A stretch of 64,000 bases of DNA. Source: Betaproteobacteria bacterium HGW-Betaproteobacteria-22 (GTDB taxonomy: Bacteria > Pseudomonadota > Gammaproteobacteria > Burkholderiales > Methylophilaceae). How positions within the stretch are numbered: the first letter of the stretch is position 1; every line of letters begins with the position of its first letter. The stretch lies in the NCBI GenBank assembly GCA_002842285.1, contig PHCJ01000001.1, positions 124,001 through 188,000 of the forward strand, written 5' to 3'. Below the pieces are notes generated by a model, which saw only the letters and a program-made list of their open reading frames with translations, was not told the origin of the DNA and did not search any database. Both the position numbers and the translations under genes were made by a program. Positions 55,519 through 64,000 of this stretch are shown here, in pieces.

Positions 55519-55710
55519 TTAGCAGCAGCGATTAATGCCTTTCCATTTATTATCCTGCCACAGTTTATAAAATTCTTTACGCGTGAGTGCCGCCGGCGCA
55601 TCCACTGTTGACTGATGAAATTCAGCATGATGTTTAAGATACTGTTCATAAGCATCATCACCGGAAAGCTGGCGTAACATATGCCATAGATGTTTTATCT
55701 TTTTAAGCAT
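55519..55710 (-). CDS. YbdD/YjiX family protein (DUF466)
   Basis: A 63-residue protein from ATG 55708-55710, which overlaps the CstA stop (TAATG). MLKKIKHLWHMLRQLSGDDAYEQYLKHH and LTRKEFYKLWQDNKWKGINRCC match the family, which almost always follows cstA-type genes and is needed for their transport function. A start five codons upstream lies inside cstA and is less likely. Confidence 0.88.
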   Translation of the reverse strand: MLKKIKHLWHMLRQLSGDDAYEQYLKHHAEFHQSTVDAPAALTRKEFYKLWQDNKWKGINRCC

Positions 55711-57779
55711 TAATCTCTCACCCAATTTTCAACCAGCCGGCTTGGCTCGTGCGGCACTTCTGATAATTTAGGTACCGGCCTGCCAGCCAAATAGCGCGCA
55801 CATAAACGTAGCATATCAATAATTACCACCCATAACACCACCACAAAAAACAGAGTCAAATAGGCGTCTAAGTGCTGATTAAATATCAGCTGTGGCGCCA
55901 CCGCGGCTTTTTCGGCTGATAACACACCGCTTGCCAATTTCGTGGCCATGTCATCTGCTGCGGCAAAAAAGCCGATGCGAACATCAGTGCTAAAAATCTT
56001 TTGATAAGCCGCCGTTGTGGTCACGGCAATCAACCACGCTAGAGGCAAGCCCGTGACCCATGCGTATTTCAACTTACCTGACTTCACTAAAATGCCCGTG
56101 CCTACGCATAAGGCAATCGCTGCCAGCATTTGGTTCGCAATCCCAAACAATGGCCAAAGTATATTAACGCCGCCGTTAGGGTCTATGACGCCGATATACA
56201 AAAAGTAGCCCCACCCTGCCACCACGATACTGCTGGTGAATATCACCGACGGCATGTATGAGGTTTCACCCAGTTTTTTGTTAAAGTTGCCCAGCATGTC
56301 TTGCAACATAAAGCGGCCAACACGCGTACCGGCATCGAGCGTGGTGAGGATAAAAATCGCCTCAAACATAATGGCAAAGTGATACCAAAGTGCCAGCATA
56401 CTTTTACCGAAGGCACTGCCAAAAATGCTCGCCATACCAACGGCTAGGCTAGGCGCACCACCCGTGCGCGCAAATAAAGTGCTTTCACCCATATCACTCG
56501 CAAGCTGTTGCATTTGCTCTACCGTCACGGCAAAACCCCAGCTATTTATTTTTGCTATCGCATCAACCGCCTCTTTGCCCACCACACCCGCAGGGCTGTT
56601 GATGGCAAAGAATACGCCAGGCTCTAATACAGTGGCGGCAATCATCGCCATAATCGCGACAAAGCTTTCTAGCAACATGCCGCCGTAGCCTATCATGCGG
56701 ATATCACGCTCATTCATGAGTAATTTTGGTGTAGTGCCAGAGGCGATAAGTGCATGAAAGCCTGAAATAGCACCGCAAGCGATGGTAATAAATACAAACG
56801 GGAACAACTTGCCGCCAAAAATCGGTCCGCTACCATCAATAAACTGAGTCACGGCAGGCATGTGAATTTCAGGGCGCAAAATCACAATGGCCACAGTCAA
56901 TAGTAAAATTGTGCCCAGTTTCATAAAGGTAGATAAATAATCACGCGGGGCAAGCAACAACCACACGGGCAGTACCGCAGCGGCAAAGCCATACACAATA
57001 ATGGCATAGGCCAGTGGCAAGCCGTCATGGTCAAACCATGTGCGCAACGTCTCGTGATGATCTATCCAACCACCCGCAAATACAGAAAGTAGCAACAACA
57101 CCACGCCTATTGCCGAGGCTTCCAACACGCGTCCAGGTCGAACATTACGCATATAAAAGCCCACGATCATGGCAATCGGAATGGTCGCTGCCACGGTTGA
57201 AGTGGCCCATGGGCTATGCTTCATGGCGTTTACCACCACCAAGCCCAGTACGGCAATCAAAATAATCATAATCAGAAAAGTGCCAATAAGCGCTGCCGTG
57301 CCACCAATGACGCCAATTTCATCACGCGCCATTTGCCCTAGGCTACGCCCATTGCGCCGCGTTGAAACAAACAGCATGACCATATCTTGCACCGCACCGC
57401 CCAACACTGCGCCGATTAAAATCCACAACGTGCCGGGCAAGTAACCAAACTGCGCGGCTAAGGTTGGCCCGATTAAAGGCCCTGGCCCTGCAATCGCAGC
57501 AAAATGATGCCCGAAAACAATCCATTTATTAGTCGGAATAAAATCGCGCCCATTGTCTAGCCTTTCAGCAGGCGTGGCGCGTGTTTCATCCAGAACCAAC
57601 ACTTTAGCCGCAATCCAGGCCGCGTAAAAACGGTAAGCAATGGCATAAATACACACCGCAGCGGTAATGAGCCACAACGCGTTAATGCTCTCGCCACGGT
57701 TAAGCGCAATGCCAGCCAGTGCAAATGCACCCATTAAGGCAACGGCAATCCATAGAATGATTTTTAGGTTTTTATGCAT
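55710..57779 (-). CDS. cstA: Carbon-starvation protein CstA (pyruvate/peptide transporter family)
   Basis: A 689-residue membrane protein with many helices. DGRDFIPTNKWIVFGHHFAAIAGPGPLIGPTLA and GAISGFHALIASGTTPKLL are diagnostic of CstA. Members take up pyruvate or peptides. The coupled YbdD gene downstream supports a working transporter. The longer length agrees with E. coli CstA (701) and BtsT (716). Confidence 0.92.
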   Translation of the reverse strand: MHKNLKIILWIAVALMGAFALAGIALNRGESINALWLITAAVCIYAIAYRFYAAWIAAKVLVLDETRATPAERLDNGRDFIPTNKWIVFGHHFAAIAGPGPLIGPTLAAQFGYLPGTLWILIGAVLGGAVQDMVMLFVSTRRNGRSLGQMARDEIGVIGGTAALIGTFLIMIILIAVLGLVVVNAMKHSPWATSTVAATIPIAMIVGFYMRNVRPGRVLEASAIGVVLLLLSVFAGGWIDHHETLRTWFDHDGLPLAYAIIVYGFAAAVLPVWLLLAPRDYLSTFMKLGTILLLTVAIVILRPEIHMPAVTQFIDGSGPIFGGKLFPFVFITIACGAISGFHALIASGTTPKLLMNERDIRMIGYGGMLLESFVAIMAMIAATVLEPGVFFAINSPAGVVGKEAVDAIAKINSWGFAVTVEQMQQLASDMGESTLFARTGGAPSLAVGMASIFGSAFGKSMLALWYHFAIMFEAIFILTTLDAGTRVGRFMLQDMLGNFNKKLGETSYMPSVIFTSSIVVAGWGYFLYIGVIDPNGGVNILWPLFGIANQMLAAIALCVGTGILVKSGKLKYAWVTGLPLAWLIAVTTTAAYQKIFSTDVRIGFFAAADDMATKLASGVLSAEKAAVAPQLIFNQHLDAYLTLFFVVVLWVVIIDMLRLCARYLAGRPVPKLSEVPHEPSRLVENWVRD

Positions 57780-57856
57780 GATGATGGGTTGGTAAACTTA
57801 AAGTAAGATGCGTCATAGTATAAATCAGAGTTGAAAAAACTGTTACTTAACGCTTA

Positions 57857-58933
57857 TCATGTGCTTAAAAAAGCATAAACACCTTGCGTTTTGAATAAGC
57901 AAAATACTTTGCAACCTTGCGTAATTTTCAGGTCATCCAGCGCTTTAGCGGTAATTTCCGCAATCAATTCAGCGCCCACATCCACTGACACCAGCACCTT
58001 TGAGCCGACTTGCTGTATTGAAGTCACCGTACCTGCTAGCTGGTTTTGTATAGAAATACCTTCAGCCCGATGGGTAGATAAGGCGAGATTAGAAGCAGCA
58101 ACAGAAATCGACACTTCACTGCCGATAGCAGCATCCACTGGCGGAATGCTGACAGCTTGCGTGTCCACCATGACAACCGTATAACCTTGGCTGGGATAAT
58201 GGGCTGCAATTTTCGCATGCAGTACATTTTCTAAGCCTAACGACTGTGCCAATGCCAGCACTCGCTCATCATGAATCACTTGATTAAAAGCCCCAGCGGC
58301 TAGCACTTTGCCGCCATCGAGCATGACAATTTGTGAGGTTAAATACAAAATCTCATCAAGAGCATGGCTCACATAAACCATCGGCGTTTGCGTTTCATCT
58401 TTAATGCGGCGTAAAAATGGCAGAATTTGACGTTTAAGGCGTACATCTAATGATGCCAGCGGCTCGTCTAACAACAACAAACGTGGTGATGCTAATAAAG
58501 CGCGGCCTAAAGCAACACGCTGTTTTTCACCGCCCGAGAGTTGGTGAGGTTTTTGTGCAAGTAAATGACCAATTTCTAATAAATCAACAATTTGTTGCAA
58601 GCTAAAACGACGGTCTTTAGTCGCTAAAAGTTTAAAACCATAATGTAAGTTATCTTGCACAGTTAAATGTGGAAATATACGGCTATCTTGAAATACCATG
58701 CCTATGCGCCGCAGATGTACAGGTACGTTAATGCCGTGAGCACTATCAAATAAACAGTCCGCGCCTAGATTAAAGCGCCCTGAATCTGGCTGAATAAATC
58801 CAGCCATCATCGCTAGCATGGTGCTTTTTCCAGCGCCTGATGCGCCATAAACGCCCACAGCACCGTGGTCTGGCAAGGTGGCTTCTATATCCAGCGTAAA
58901 AGATTGTCGCTGATGATGAAAACGTAATTCCAT
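57857..58933 (-). CDS. modC: Molybdate ABC transporter ATP-binding protein
   Basis: A 358-residue ATPase: Walker A GASGAGKST, signature LSGGEKQRVALGRALL, Walker B LLLLDEPLASLD, and a C-terminal TOBE/Mop domain (QNQLAGTVTSIQQVGSKVLVSVDVGAELIAEIT) that binds molybdate in this family. Last gene of the modABC set, 18 bp after modB. Confidence 0.92.
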   Translation of the reverse strand: MELRFHHQRQSFTLDIEATLPDHGAVGVYGASGAGKSTMLAMMAGFIQPDSGRFNLGADCLFDSAHGINVPVHLRRIGMVFQDSRIFPHLTVQDNLHYGFKLLATKDRRFSLQQIVDLLEIGHLLAQKPHQLSGGEKQRVALGRALLASPRLLLLDEPLASLDVRLKRQILPFLRRIKDETQTPMVYVSHALDEILYLTSQIVMLDGGKVLAAGAFNQVIHDERVLALAQSLGLENVLHAKIAAHYPSQGYTVVMVDTQAVSIPPVDAAIGSEVSISVAASNLALSTHRAEGISIQNQLAGTVTSIQQVGSKVLVSVDVGAELIAEITAKALDDLKITQGCKVFCLFKTQGVYAFLST

Positions 58934-58951
58934 GAATAAGTCTAGGCTTAA

Positions 58952-59632
58952 CTAATTGATATTTTTATGCGCAGGACGCAAGGTGTAAATAAACAACAGC
59001 ACCACAAATGAAAACACTAGCATTACCGCTGACAGCGCATGCGCTTGCATGTATTCCAACGCTTCTACATGGTCATAAATTTGCACGGAAGCCACGCGCG
59101 TCACCCCTGGAATATTGCCGCCTATCATCAACACCACGCCAAATTCTCCAATGGTATGCACAAAGGTGAGAATAATCGCCGTTAAAAATCCTGCGCGTGA
59201 TAAAGGTACGGCAATCGTCACAAACCTGTGCATCACAGAAGCGCCTAAATTAGCCGCCGCATCAAGCAGGTTTTTATCTAGCGCTTCAAATGCATTTTGC
59301 AGTGGCTGCACCATAAAAGGCAAAGAATAAAATACCGATGCCACCACCAGACCGGCAAAGGTAAATGGTAAGGCTTGCCAGCCCAATTGCTGCATCAGGC
59401 CGCCAATGACTCCATTTGGCCCCATTGCCAATAAAAAGTAAAAGCCCAGAACAGTGGGCGGCAATACCAACGGCAACGCCACCACAGCGCTGATGACCCC
59501 TTTACTTTTTGAAGAAGTCCGTGCCAGCCACCAGGCCAATGGGGTTGCCAGCAGCAGCAAAATAACCGTGACTACGCTTGCGAGCTTTAGGGTTAAAAAT
59601 ATGGCTTGAATGTCAGCAGGGCTTAAATGCAT
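58952..59632 (-). CDS. modB: Molybdate ABC transporter permease
   Basis: A 226-residue permease with five or more helices. LALPLVLPPTVLGFYFL-like and the EAA loop AAANLGASVMHRFVTIAVPLSRAGFL are typical, as is FVHTIGEFGVVLMIGGNIPG. Lies between modA (9 bp) and modC. Confidence 0.92.
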   Translation of the reverse strand: MHLSPADIQAIFLTLKLASVVTVILLLLATPLAWWLARTSSKSKGVISAVVALPLVLPPTVLGFYFLLAMGPNGVIGGLMQQLGWQALPFTFAGLVVASVFYSLPFMVQPLQNAFEALDKNLLDAAANLGASVMHRFVTIAVPLSRAGFLTAIILTFVHTIGEFGVVLMIGGNIPGVTRVASVQIYDHVEALEYMQAHALSAVMLVFSFVVLLFIYTLRPAHKNIN

Positions 59633-59641
59633 AGCGTATGT

Positions 59642-60442
59642 TTATTGGCTAGCGGTTTCATTGGGCAGATTAAAGCCATATTTCACCATGATTTTCCTGG
59701 CATTAGCGCTAGCCATATACGCAGAGAATTTATGCGCCAGTTTATTATTTTCTGCCCGTTTGGTCATGATGTAACCTTGCTTTAGTGGGTTATGTAAAGT
59801 GTCTGGAATCAGCCAATAATGTCCCTGTTTCGTAAGCTCAGCACTCAACGCAAGCGATAAAGCAATAATCCCCACTTGCGCATTCCCCGTTTGTACAAAC
59901 TGTGCCGTTTGCGCAATGTTTTCGCCATAGACTAATTTTGCTTCAACTTTATCCCAAAGGTTTTTTGACCTTAATGCTTCCTCTGCACGCTTGCCATAAG
60001 GCGCATGTTTAGGATTGGCAATGGCAATACGCGTAATATCCGAGCGAGTCAAATCTTCCAAAGTCAGTTTAGCCGCATCTAACTGTGTCTTAGGGCTCCA
60101 TAATACAATACGCCCAAAAGCGTATGGTGTTGCAGGGCCAGCCGCAAAACCTTCTGCCGCTAACTTCTCCGGGTAGCTAATATCTGCTGAAAAGTACAAA
60201 TCGTAAGGTGCGTCCTGCTGTATTTGCGTGAACATCTTACCTGAAGACCCATAAATGACATTCACATCATCTGCAGGATTATTGCTTTTAAACTGCGTGA
60301 CAATTTCATCCATGGCAAATTTAAGGTCTGATGCCGCTGCAATGTTGATTTTTTCAGCAAAGGCTGATGATGATAAACTCATCATCAAAATAGCCATCAG
60401 TGTTTGCTTATACTGCATTAAAAATGTTTTAATCATTTGCAT
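59642..60442 (-). CDS. modA: Molybdate-binding periplasmic protein
   Basis: A 266-residue exported protein: signal peptide ending SSSAFA, then INIAAASDLKFAMDEIV with the oxyanion Ser, YGSSGKMFTQI and ANPKHAPYGKRAEEAL, all matching ModA. It carries molybdate or tungstate to ModB. It is the first mod gene after the porin. Confidence 0.9.
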   Translation of the reverse strand: MQMIKTFLMQYKQTLMAILMMSLSSSAFAEKINIAAASDLKFAMDEIVTQFKSNNPADDVNVIYGSSGKMFTQIQQDAPYDLYFSADISYPEKLAAEGFAAGPATPYAFGRIVLWSPKTQLDAAKLTLEDLTRSDITRIAIANPKHAPYGKRAEEALRSKNLWDKVEAKLVYGENIAQTAQFVQTGNAQVGIIALSLALSAELTKQGHYWLIPDTLHNPLKQGYIMTKRAENNKLAHKFSAYMASANARKIMVKYGFNLPNETASQ

Positions 60443-60476
60443 TGAATTATCCTTTATTTTTATAAATATCGAGAAA

Positions 60477-61940
60477 TTAAAAATCGTACTCGGCTCTTAA
60501 TACCACTGCTTTTTCAGCATCATCTAGCTTGCCTTTGATGCGAATATCAGTATCAAAATTTGTATGTATATAATTAAGCAAAATGCGTGCATTTGGGTTA
60601 ACTATCCACTTAGCACCAGCAGTCCAAGCGTCGGCCTCGCTAGTGTAGGCGTTGGTCGCCGTTGGCGCTGTTAATAATGATTTAAAATCTGAAGCATCAA
60701 ATTTACTGTAGCGCAGCCCTATCTCAAATGCGCCCCAGCCATCTTTATTATCAAAATTTGTTTTTGGTCTAATGCGGCCAAACGTCGCGCTTCTGTAGGC
60801 ATCTGCATAAGCTTCACCTGTTATTAACCAATTAATATCTGCGTACCAGGTTTTAATGTCGTTATCAAAATGAGTAGTGCCTTTTGTGCCTTCAAAGTTA
60901 GTGCGGATATATTCAGATTGAAGCTTAACTGGGCCGTAAGCAAGTGCAGCTTCAACGCCACTTCGATCTCTATCAGTTATTGAAGTGCCAAGAATATTGG
61001 CTACATTAAAAAACTGCGCACCACTGCCTTCAGTGCTTTGGGTGAGGCTGCTTCCTGCAGCAGTTGAAAACCCGATACTCCCTTTACTGGCTGATGCCCC
61101 TATATGCATTACCAAGGCTTTGTTCTCGGTAAATTTAGCTAAGTTTGCATTAACTCTTGCTCCAATATCTTTACCGTCTCTAACATCATCATTATTTTGC
61201 CCACTGCCATTGACGATATAGGCGTTGTAATTTAGCCAAGGTAGCGGGTCGCCAAATAACATTACACCACGATCGTAAGTAGAGGTGAATACAGCTCCAT
61301 TATTAGTGGCGAGCGACAGTTCAGTAAAATCTGTAAAGCGCGTACTTTGCGCACGCTCTAAACCAAAAAATGGCTTAAATTGCCCAGCTCTAACTTTGGC
61401 GCCTGGCCAACGCGTAAAATCAAGATAGCCATAGGTAAGTGCTGTTGTGCCTTTTGCACCAGCGTTGTCATTGGCATACTCACCTTCAACACGCATTGTA
61501 AAATCTTTTAAAAATGAAAATGTACCGCCTAATCTTGCGCGTCGAATACTGAAGGTGTCATTTTTCCAATCATCTGGCGTGTAAGTTCTGTAATCTACCT
61601 GTACTCGACCATTAAGTTGCATTTTCCAGTTACCAGTACCATCTTCAAACACCAATCCCTCTTTAAACGTAGCAAATACAGGGTTTCCTTTACTTGTACC
61701 TTTTTCTTCGGTTTTAGCAACTTTAGACTGACTCACATGATTCCCAATAGTCACCAACTCTTTAGTCAATAACTCCAACTGTTTATCTTGCTCTGCACGT
61801 TGTTGCTGCATAGATTGAATGGTTTTTTCTAGCTGTTGGATACGCACCTCAAGCTCAGAACCTTCAGCATGACCAACAATAGGAAATACACTTGAAATGA
61901 GTGCAGGTAAAATTAATCGGTTTAGTTGAATGAGTTGCAT
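60477..61940 (-). CDS. OprO/OprP-like porin of the molybdate operon
   Basis: A 487-residue outer-membrane protein starting at ATG 61938-61940, which gives a signal peptide (MQLIQLNRLILPALISSVFP ending GHA) and has TAGGTTC in front; the frame is open further upstream into the ModE box and is not used. A coiled coil (EVRIQQLEKTIQSMQQQ) precedes the barrel, with the family block NGRVQVDYR and end RAEYDF. It lies between the ModE box and modA, 34 bp before modA, so it probably admits molybdate; this is inference. Confidence 0.83.
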   Translation of the reverse strand: MQLIQLNRLILPALISSVFPIVGHAEGSELEVRIQQLEKTIQSMQQQRAEQDKQLELLTKELVTIGNHVSQSKVAKTEEKGTSKGNPVFATFKEGLVFEDGTGNWKMQLNGRVQVDYRTYTPDDWKNDTFSIRRARLGGTFSFLKDFTMRVEGEYANDNAGAKGTTALTYGYLDFTRWPGAKVRAGQFKPFFGLERAQSTRFTDFTELSLATNNGAVFTSTYDRGVMLFGDPLPWLNYNAYIVNGSGQNNDDVRDGKDIGARVNANLAKFTENKALVMHIGASASKGSIGFSTAAGSSLTQSTEGSGAQFFNVANILGTSITDRDRSGVEAALAYGPVKLQSEYIRTNFEGTKGTTHFDNDIKTWYADINWLITGEAYADAYRSATFGRIRPKTNFDNKDGWGAFEIGLRYSKFDASDFKSLLTAPTATNAYTSEADAWTAGAKWIVNPNARILLNYIHTNFDTDIRIKGKLDDAEKAVVLRAEYDF

Positions 61941-61988
61941 ATTTAAGAACCTAAAAGTTAGTTTAAAAAGCAGGCTTACTAAATAAAG

Positions 61989-62030
61989 TGCGCGCATCGC
62001 TATATTATCAAATATATAACGATGCGCGCA
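61989..62030. promoter_or_regulatory. ModE operator within a 42-bp palindromic region
   Basis: CG-C-TATATT-ATCAAA-TATATA-A-CG (61998-62021) matches the ModE consensus CGnTATATA-N6-TATATAnCG with one mismatch. Outer arms TGCGCGCATCG and CGATGCGCGCA extend the symmetry perfectly. It lies 49-90 bases before the porin start and 38 bases after modE, so it should control porin-modABC in response to molybdate. Confidence 0.85.
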
Positions 62031-62067
62031 ATCAAGCAATATCTACCATTTTTAAAATTAAAGGAAT

Positions 62068-62442
62068 TTAACTTACGGGATCAGATTCACTTTTGTTCAC
62101 AAGCAGCTCACGTAAATCTGCTGATTCTGACAACACAAAAACTTCTGTTTTTATTTGCAAAGCTTGATAATGCTGTAGCACTTTAAAACCAAACTCAGTA
62201 ACAATAGCACCGCCACCATGAGAACCGCCAACAGATGTCATCACTAACGGGCATTTGAAGCCAGCGTTCATTACTGAAACCAAATCCCAGGCACGCTTGT
62301 AAGACATATGCATGCTTTTAGCAGCGGCAGATATTGAGCCATGCTGATGAATCGCAGCCAATAACTGCGCCTTACCTGGGCCCATTGCGATATCACCATC
62401 CATGGGGAACTGGATTTTAATTTTCACTGGTCGCATTTTCAC
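62068..62442 (-). CDS. modE: ModE-type regulator, DNA-binding domain only
   Basis: A 124-residue winged-helix protein: LLAAIHQHGSISAAAKSMHMSYKRAWDLVSVMNAGF is the ModE HTH and GGSHGGGAIVTEFGFKVL its wing. E. coli ModE (262 residues) has two further molybdate-binding Mop domains; they are missing here, so metal sensing may need a partner such as a Mop protein or ModC. It lies directly before the operator it should bind. Confidence 0.88.
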   Translation of the reverse strand: MKMRPVKIKIQFPMDGDIAMGPGKAQLLAAIHQHGSISAAAKSMHMSYKRAWDLVSVMNAGFKCPLVMTSVGGSHGGGAIVTEFGFKVLQHYQALQIKTEVFVLSESADLRELLVNKSESDPVS

Positions 62443-62486
62443 ATCTCAAACATCCCAATATGGCAAGCATAAAGAAATCAAACCGC

Positions 62487-63725
62487 TCAAAATAACCACC
62501 AGCCTAGCCAAATCGCTGCCACTTGTATCACTAACCCTAATGTCACTTGACGAAAAAACTCCTTGCCACCCGTCACTGCTGCCGTAATCATTTTAGAAAT
62601 AGCATTGGTCGAGAACGCTACTAATATGGGGACAGCGGCGCTCACTGGCAATAATTTATTTTCAGCAGACAAAGATGCAACCGAAATAGTAGAGGCATGC
62701 ACATCGGCCAGCCCCGCCACACCTGAGGCAAACACTAGCCCTGCTTGACCGAACCAAGCCTTAAAAGCTGCCGAAGCGAGCAGTACTGCGGCTATCACCA
62801 AAGCCAGCATCATGGCCGTTTTAACACTAAAAGAACGGCTAGGTTGGCTCATTTCTAAATGATGATGGTGAAACGAATTCAGCGTCACCATCAAACCATA
62901 GCCGGCGATAGCTAAACCACCAAAAATTAACGGCACCATCAATGCCTGCAATGTAGGGTGATGTATTGCGGCAAGCAACATGGCTATTTGCAATATCGTG
63001 GATAAGCTGGAAAGCGTTGCTCCGGCTACTGCCGTACCCATCAGCTCTGGATTATTGCGCACCCGCGTCCCCATGGCACCGATGGTAGCAATGCTCGAAA
63101 TAAAACCCGAAACCATGCCTACAATAGGCAAACCAGTTCGGCTACCCAGCAAGCGAAGTGCCAAATGCCCTAGCGCCCCAATAAACATCACCAAAATAAC
63201 AATCAACCAGAGGTTACGCGGGTTAATTGCATCAAATGGCCCAATAGCCGCATTGGGTACCAGCGGCAATACAATCAATGTGGCGGCGGCAAGAATCAAA
63301 AAATCGATCATTTCATCTTTGGTCACCACGCCGCGTACAAAGCCGTGAATAGGCTCTTTTGCCGCAAGAAGTATGGCTGCCGCTACCGCCAAGCTCGCGG
63401 CTAAAGACGCGGCACTCATCGCTAAGCCGCCTAAAATTACCGTAAATATCAGGCTGATTTCAGTCGTCAGCCCTGGGTCTTCATCGTTCCTTACGAAATA
63501 AGCTGTGGCGACAAAAATCGTCACACAAATAATTGAAACTACCAGCAACCAAAAATCGACTGAGGTACTCACCGCACCCAGTAATGCTGCAATGGTAAAA
63601 GTACGCACTCCGGCAATGGTACTTTCGCCACCATCACCTTTGCTACGCTCGCGCTCAGCACCTATTAACAAACCTATGCCTAAAGCCACCGCCAGATTAA
63701 GCCAATGGGCGTTATCTATTACCAT
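62487..63725 (-). CDS. MgtC/SapB and DUF4010 family membrane protein
   Basis: A 412-residue protein with about 12 helices. The N-terminal MgtC-like part has VALGIGLLIGAERER and GVRTFTIAALLGA; the C-terminal DUF4010 part has GMVSGFISSIATIGAMGTRVRNNP and VFASGVAGLADVHASTISVASL. Function of this full-length family is not settled (inner-membrane transport suspected). Same strand as modE, 44 bp upstream of it. Confidence 0.83.
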   Translation of the reverse strand: MVIDNAHWLNLAVALGIGLLIGAERERSKGDGGESTIAGVRTFTIAALLGAVSTSVDFWLLVVSIICVTIFVATAYFVRNDEDPGLTTEISLIFTVILGGLAMSAASLAASLAVAAAILLAAKEPIHGFVRGVVTKDEMIDFLILAAATLIVLPLVPNAAIGPFDAINPRNLWLIVILVMFIGALGHLALRLLGSRTGLPIVGMVSGFISSIATIGAMGTRVRNNPELMGTAVAGATLSSLSTILQIAMLLAAIHHPTLQALMVPLIFGGLAIAGYGLMVTLNSFHHHHLEMSQPSRSFSVKTAMMLALVIAAVLLASAAFKAWFGQAGLVFASGVAGLADVHASTISVASLSAENKLLPVSAAVPILVAFSTNAISKMITAAVTGGKEFFRQVTLGLVIQVAAIWLGWWLF

Positions 63726-63747
63726 AAATTTTCCTATCCATTAACAT

Positions 63748-64000
63748 TTACAGCAACCCACGTTCAGCAAACGACAGCGTTTGATTACCCGCCACAATAA
63801 AATGATCCAGCACACGTACATCTACCAACGCCAGCGCCTGTTTTAATTGTTTGGTCAGCAACTCATCGGCCGAACTCTGTTGCGCTACGCCAGATGGGTG
63901 GTTATGTGCCAAAATTACTCCTGCTGCATTGTGGTGCAAAGCACGTTTGATGACCTCACGTGGGTAAACACTGGTTTGTGTGAGCGTACCACTAAACAAT
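63748..64000 (-). CDS. radC: RadC-family JAB-domain protein (partial, N-terminus off window)
   Basis: The C-terminal 83 residues of Rad[47 protein letters not shown] contains the JAMM metal motif HNHPSG-x5-S-x2-D, followed by VLDHFIVAG. The frame is open to the window edge; the Met at 63999 is internal since RadC is about 225 residues. Role uncertain despite the name; often linked to DNA transactions. Confidence 0.88.
   Translation of the reverse strand, partial: LFSGTLTQTSVYPREVIKRALHHNAAGVILAHNHPSGVAQQSSADELLTKQLKQALALVDVRVLDHFIVAGNQTLSFAERGLL

Noticed and set aside
1..64000. tRNA, rRNA, CRISPR arrays and prophage modules
   Set aside because: No cloverleaf, rRNA-like sequence, repeat-spacer array or phage structural gene was seen by eye; a dedicated search could still find a small RNA.

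Overview
The window looks like a chromosomal segment of a betaproteobacterial methylotroph of the Methylophilaceae (Methylotenera/Methylophilus type). This is inferred from moderate G+C, the gene families present (long-form second IF-1, RND metal pump with DUF3240, SfnR-type sulfur control, MgtC/DUF4010) and general gene style; there is no rRNA or tRNA in the window to confirm it.

Layout. 1-14843 is an organosulfur acquisition locus. It holds a substrate-binding protein, porin, amidohydrolase, aldo-keto reductase, nitroreductase, dodecin, LLM flavin monooxygenase, MsuE-type FMN reductase, TauD-type dioxygenase, arylsulfate sulfotransferase, glutathione transferase, FolE2, an SfnR-type sigma-54 activator without a receiver domain, and CysK. 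Four -24/-12 (sigma-54) promoters can be read directly in front of its transcription units, with TTGTTGC/GCAACAA inverted repeats upstream that are candidate activator sites. 15127-17341 holds HU, GAPDH and a Lys/Ala-rich DUF2934 protein. 17517-24933 is a signalling block: a 2097-residue hybrid kinase and a REC/HD-GYP gene split by a one-base frameshift in an A run. 25154-31528 is a Czc/Cus-type metal efflux operon. 31631-34504 holds IF-1, a cold-shock protein and a diguanylate cyclase.

35843-42970 is the most unusual part: a complete 7128-bp IS1595-family transposon with 26-bp perfect terminal inverted repeats and an 8-bp target duplication (gaaatatg). It splits a PAS-PAS-GGDEF gene whose halves (34508-35834 and 42971-43293) rejoin exactly in frame as a 549-residue protein. 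Besides the transposase it carries a pair of small paralogous helical proteins, an XRE regulator with perfect inverted-repeat operators, a DUF488 protein with a translationally coupled unknown partner, an EcoRI-family adenine methyltransferase whose 5' end carries a (GCAA)6 tract that puts the only usable start codon out of frame (a phase-variable switch, read here as OFF), a DUF262-HNH nuclease and a DEDDh exonuclease. I infer a mobile, phase-variable restriction/defence cassette.

43630-64000 returns to ordinary chromosome: cytochrome c, hexose-6-phosphate mutarotase, IlvD, a CHASE2-cyclase/SH3/M48 operon, a PAS protein overlapping a poly-HAMP chemoreceptor, Lgt, a CstA/YbdD pair, a molybdate operon (HTH-only ModE, near-consensus ModE box, porin, ModABC), an MgtC/DUF4010 protein and the end of radC.

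No CRISPR array, tRNA, rRNA or replication origin was seen.
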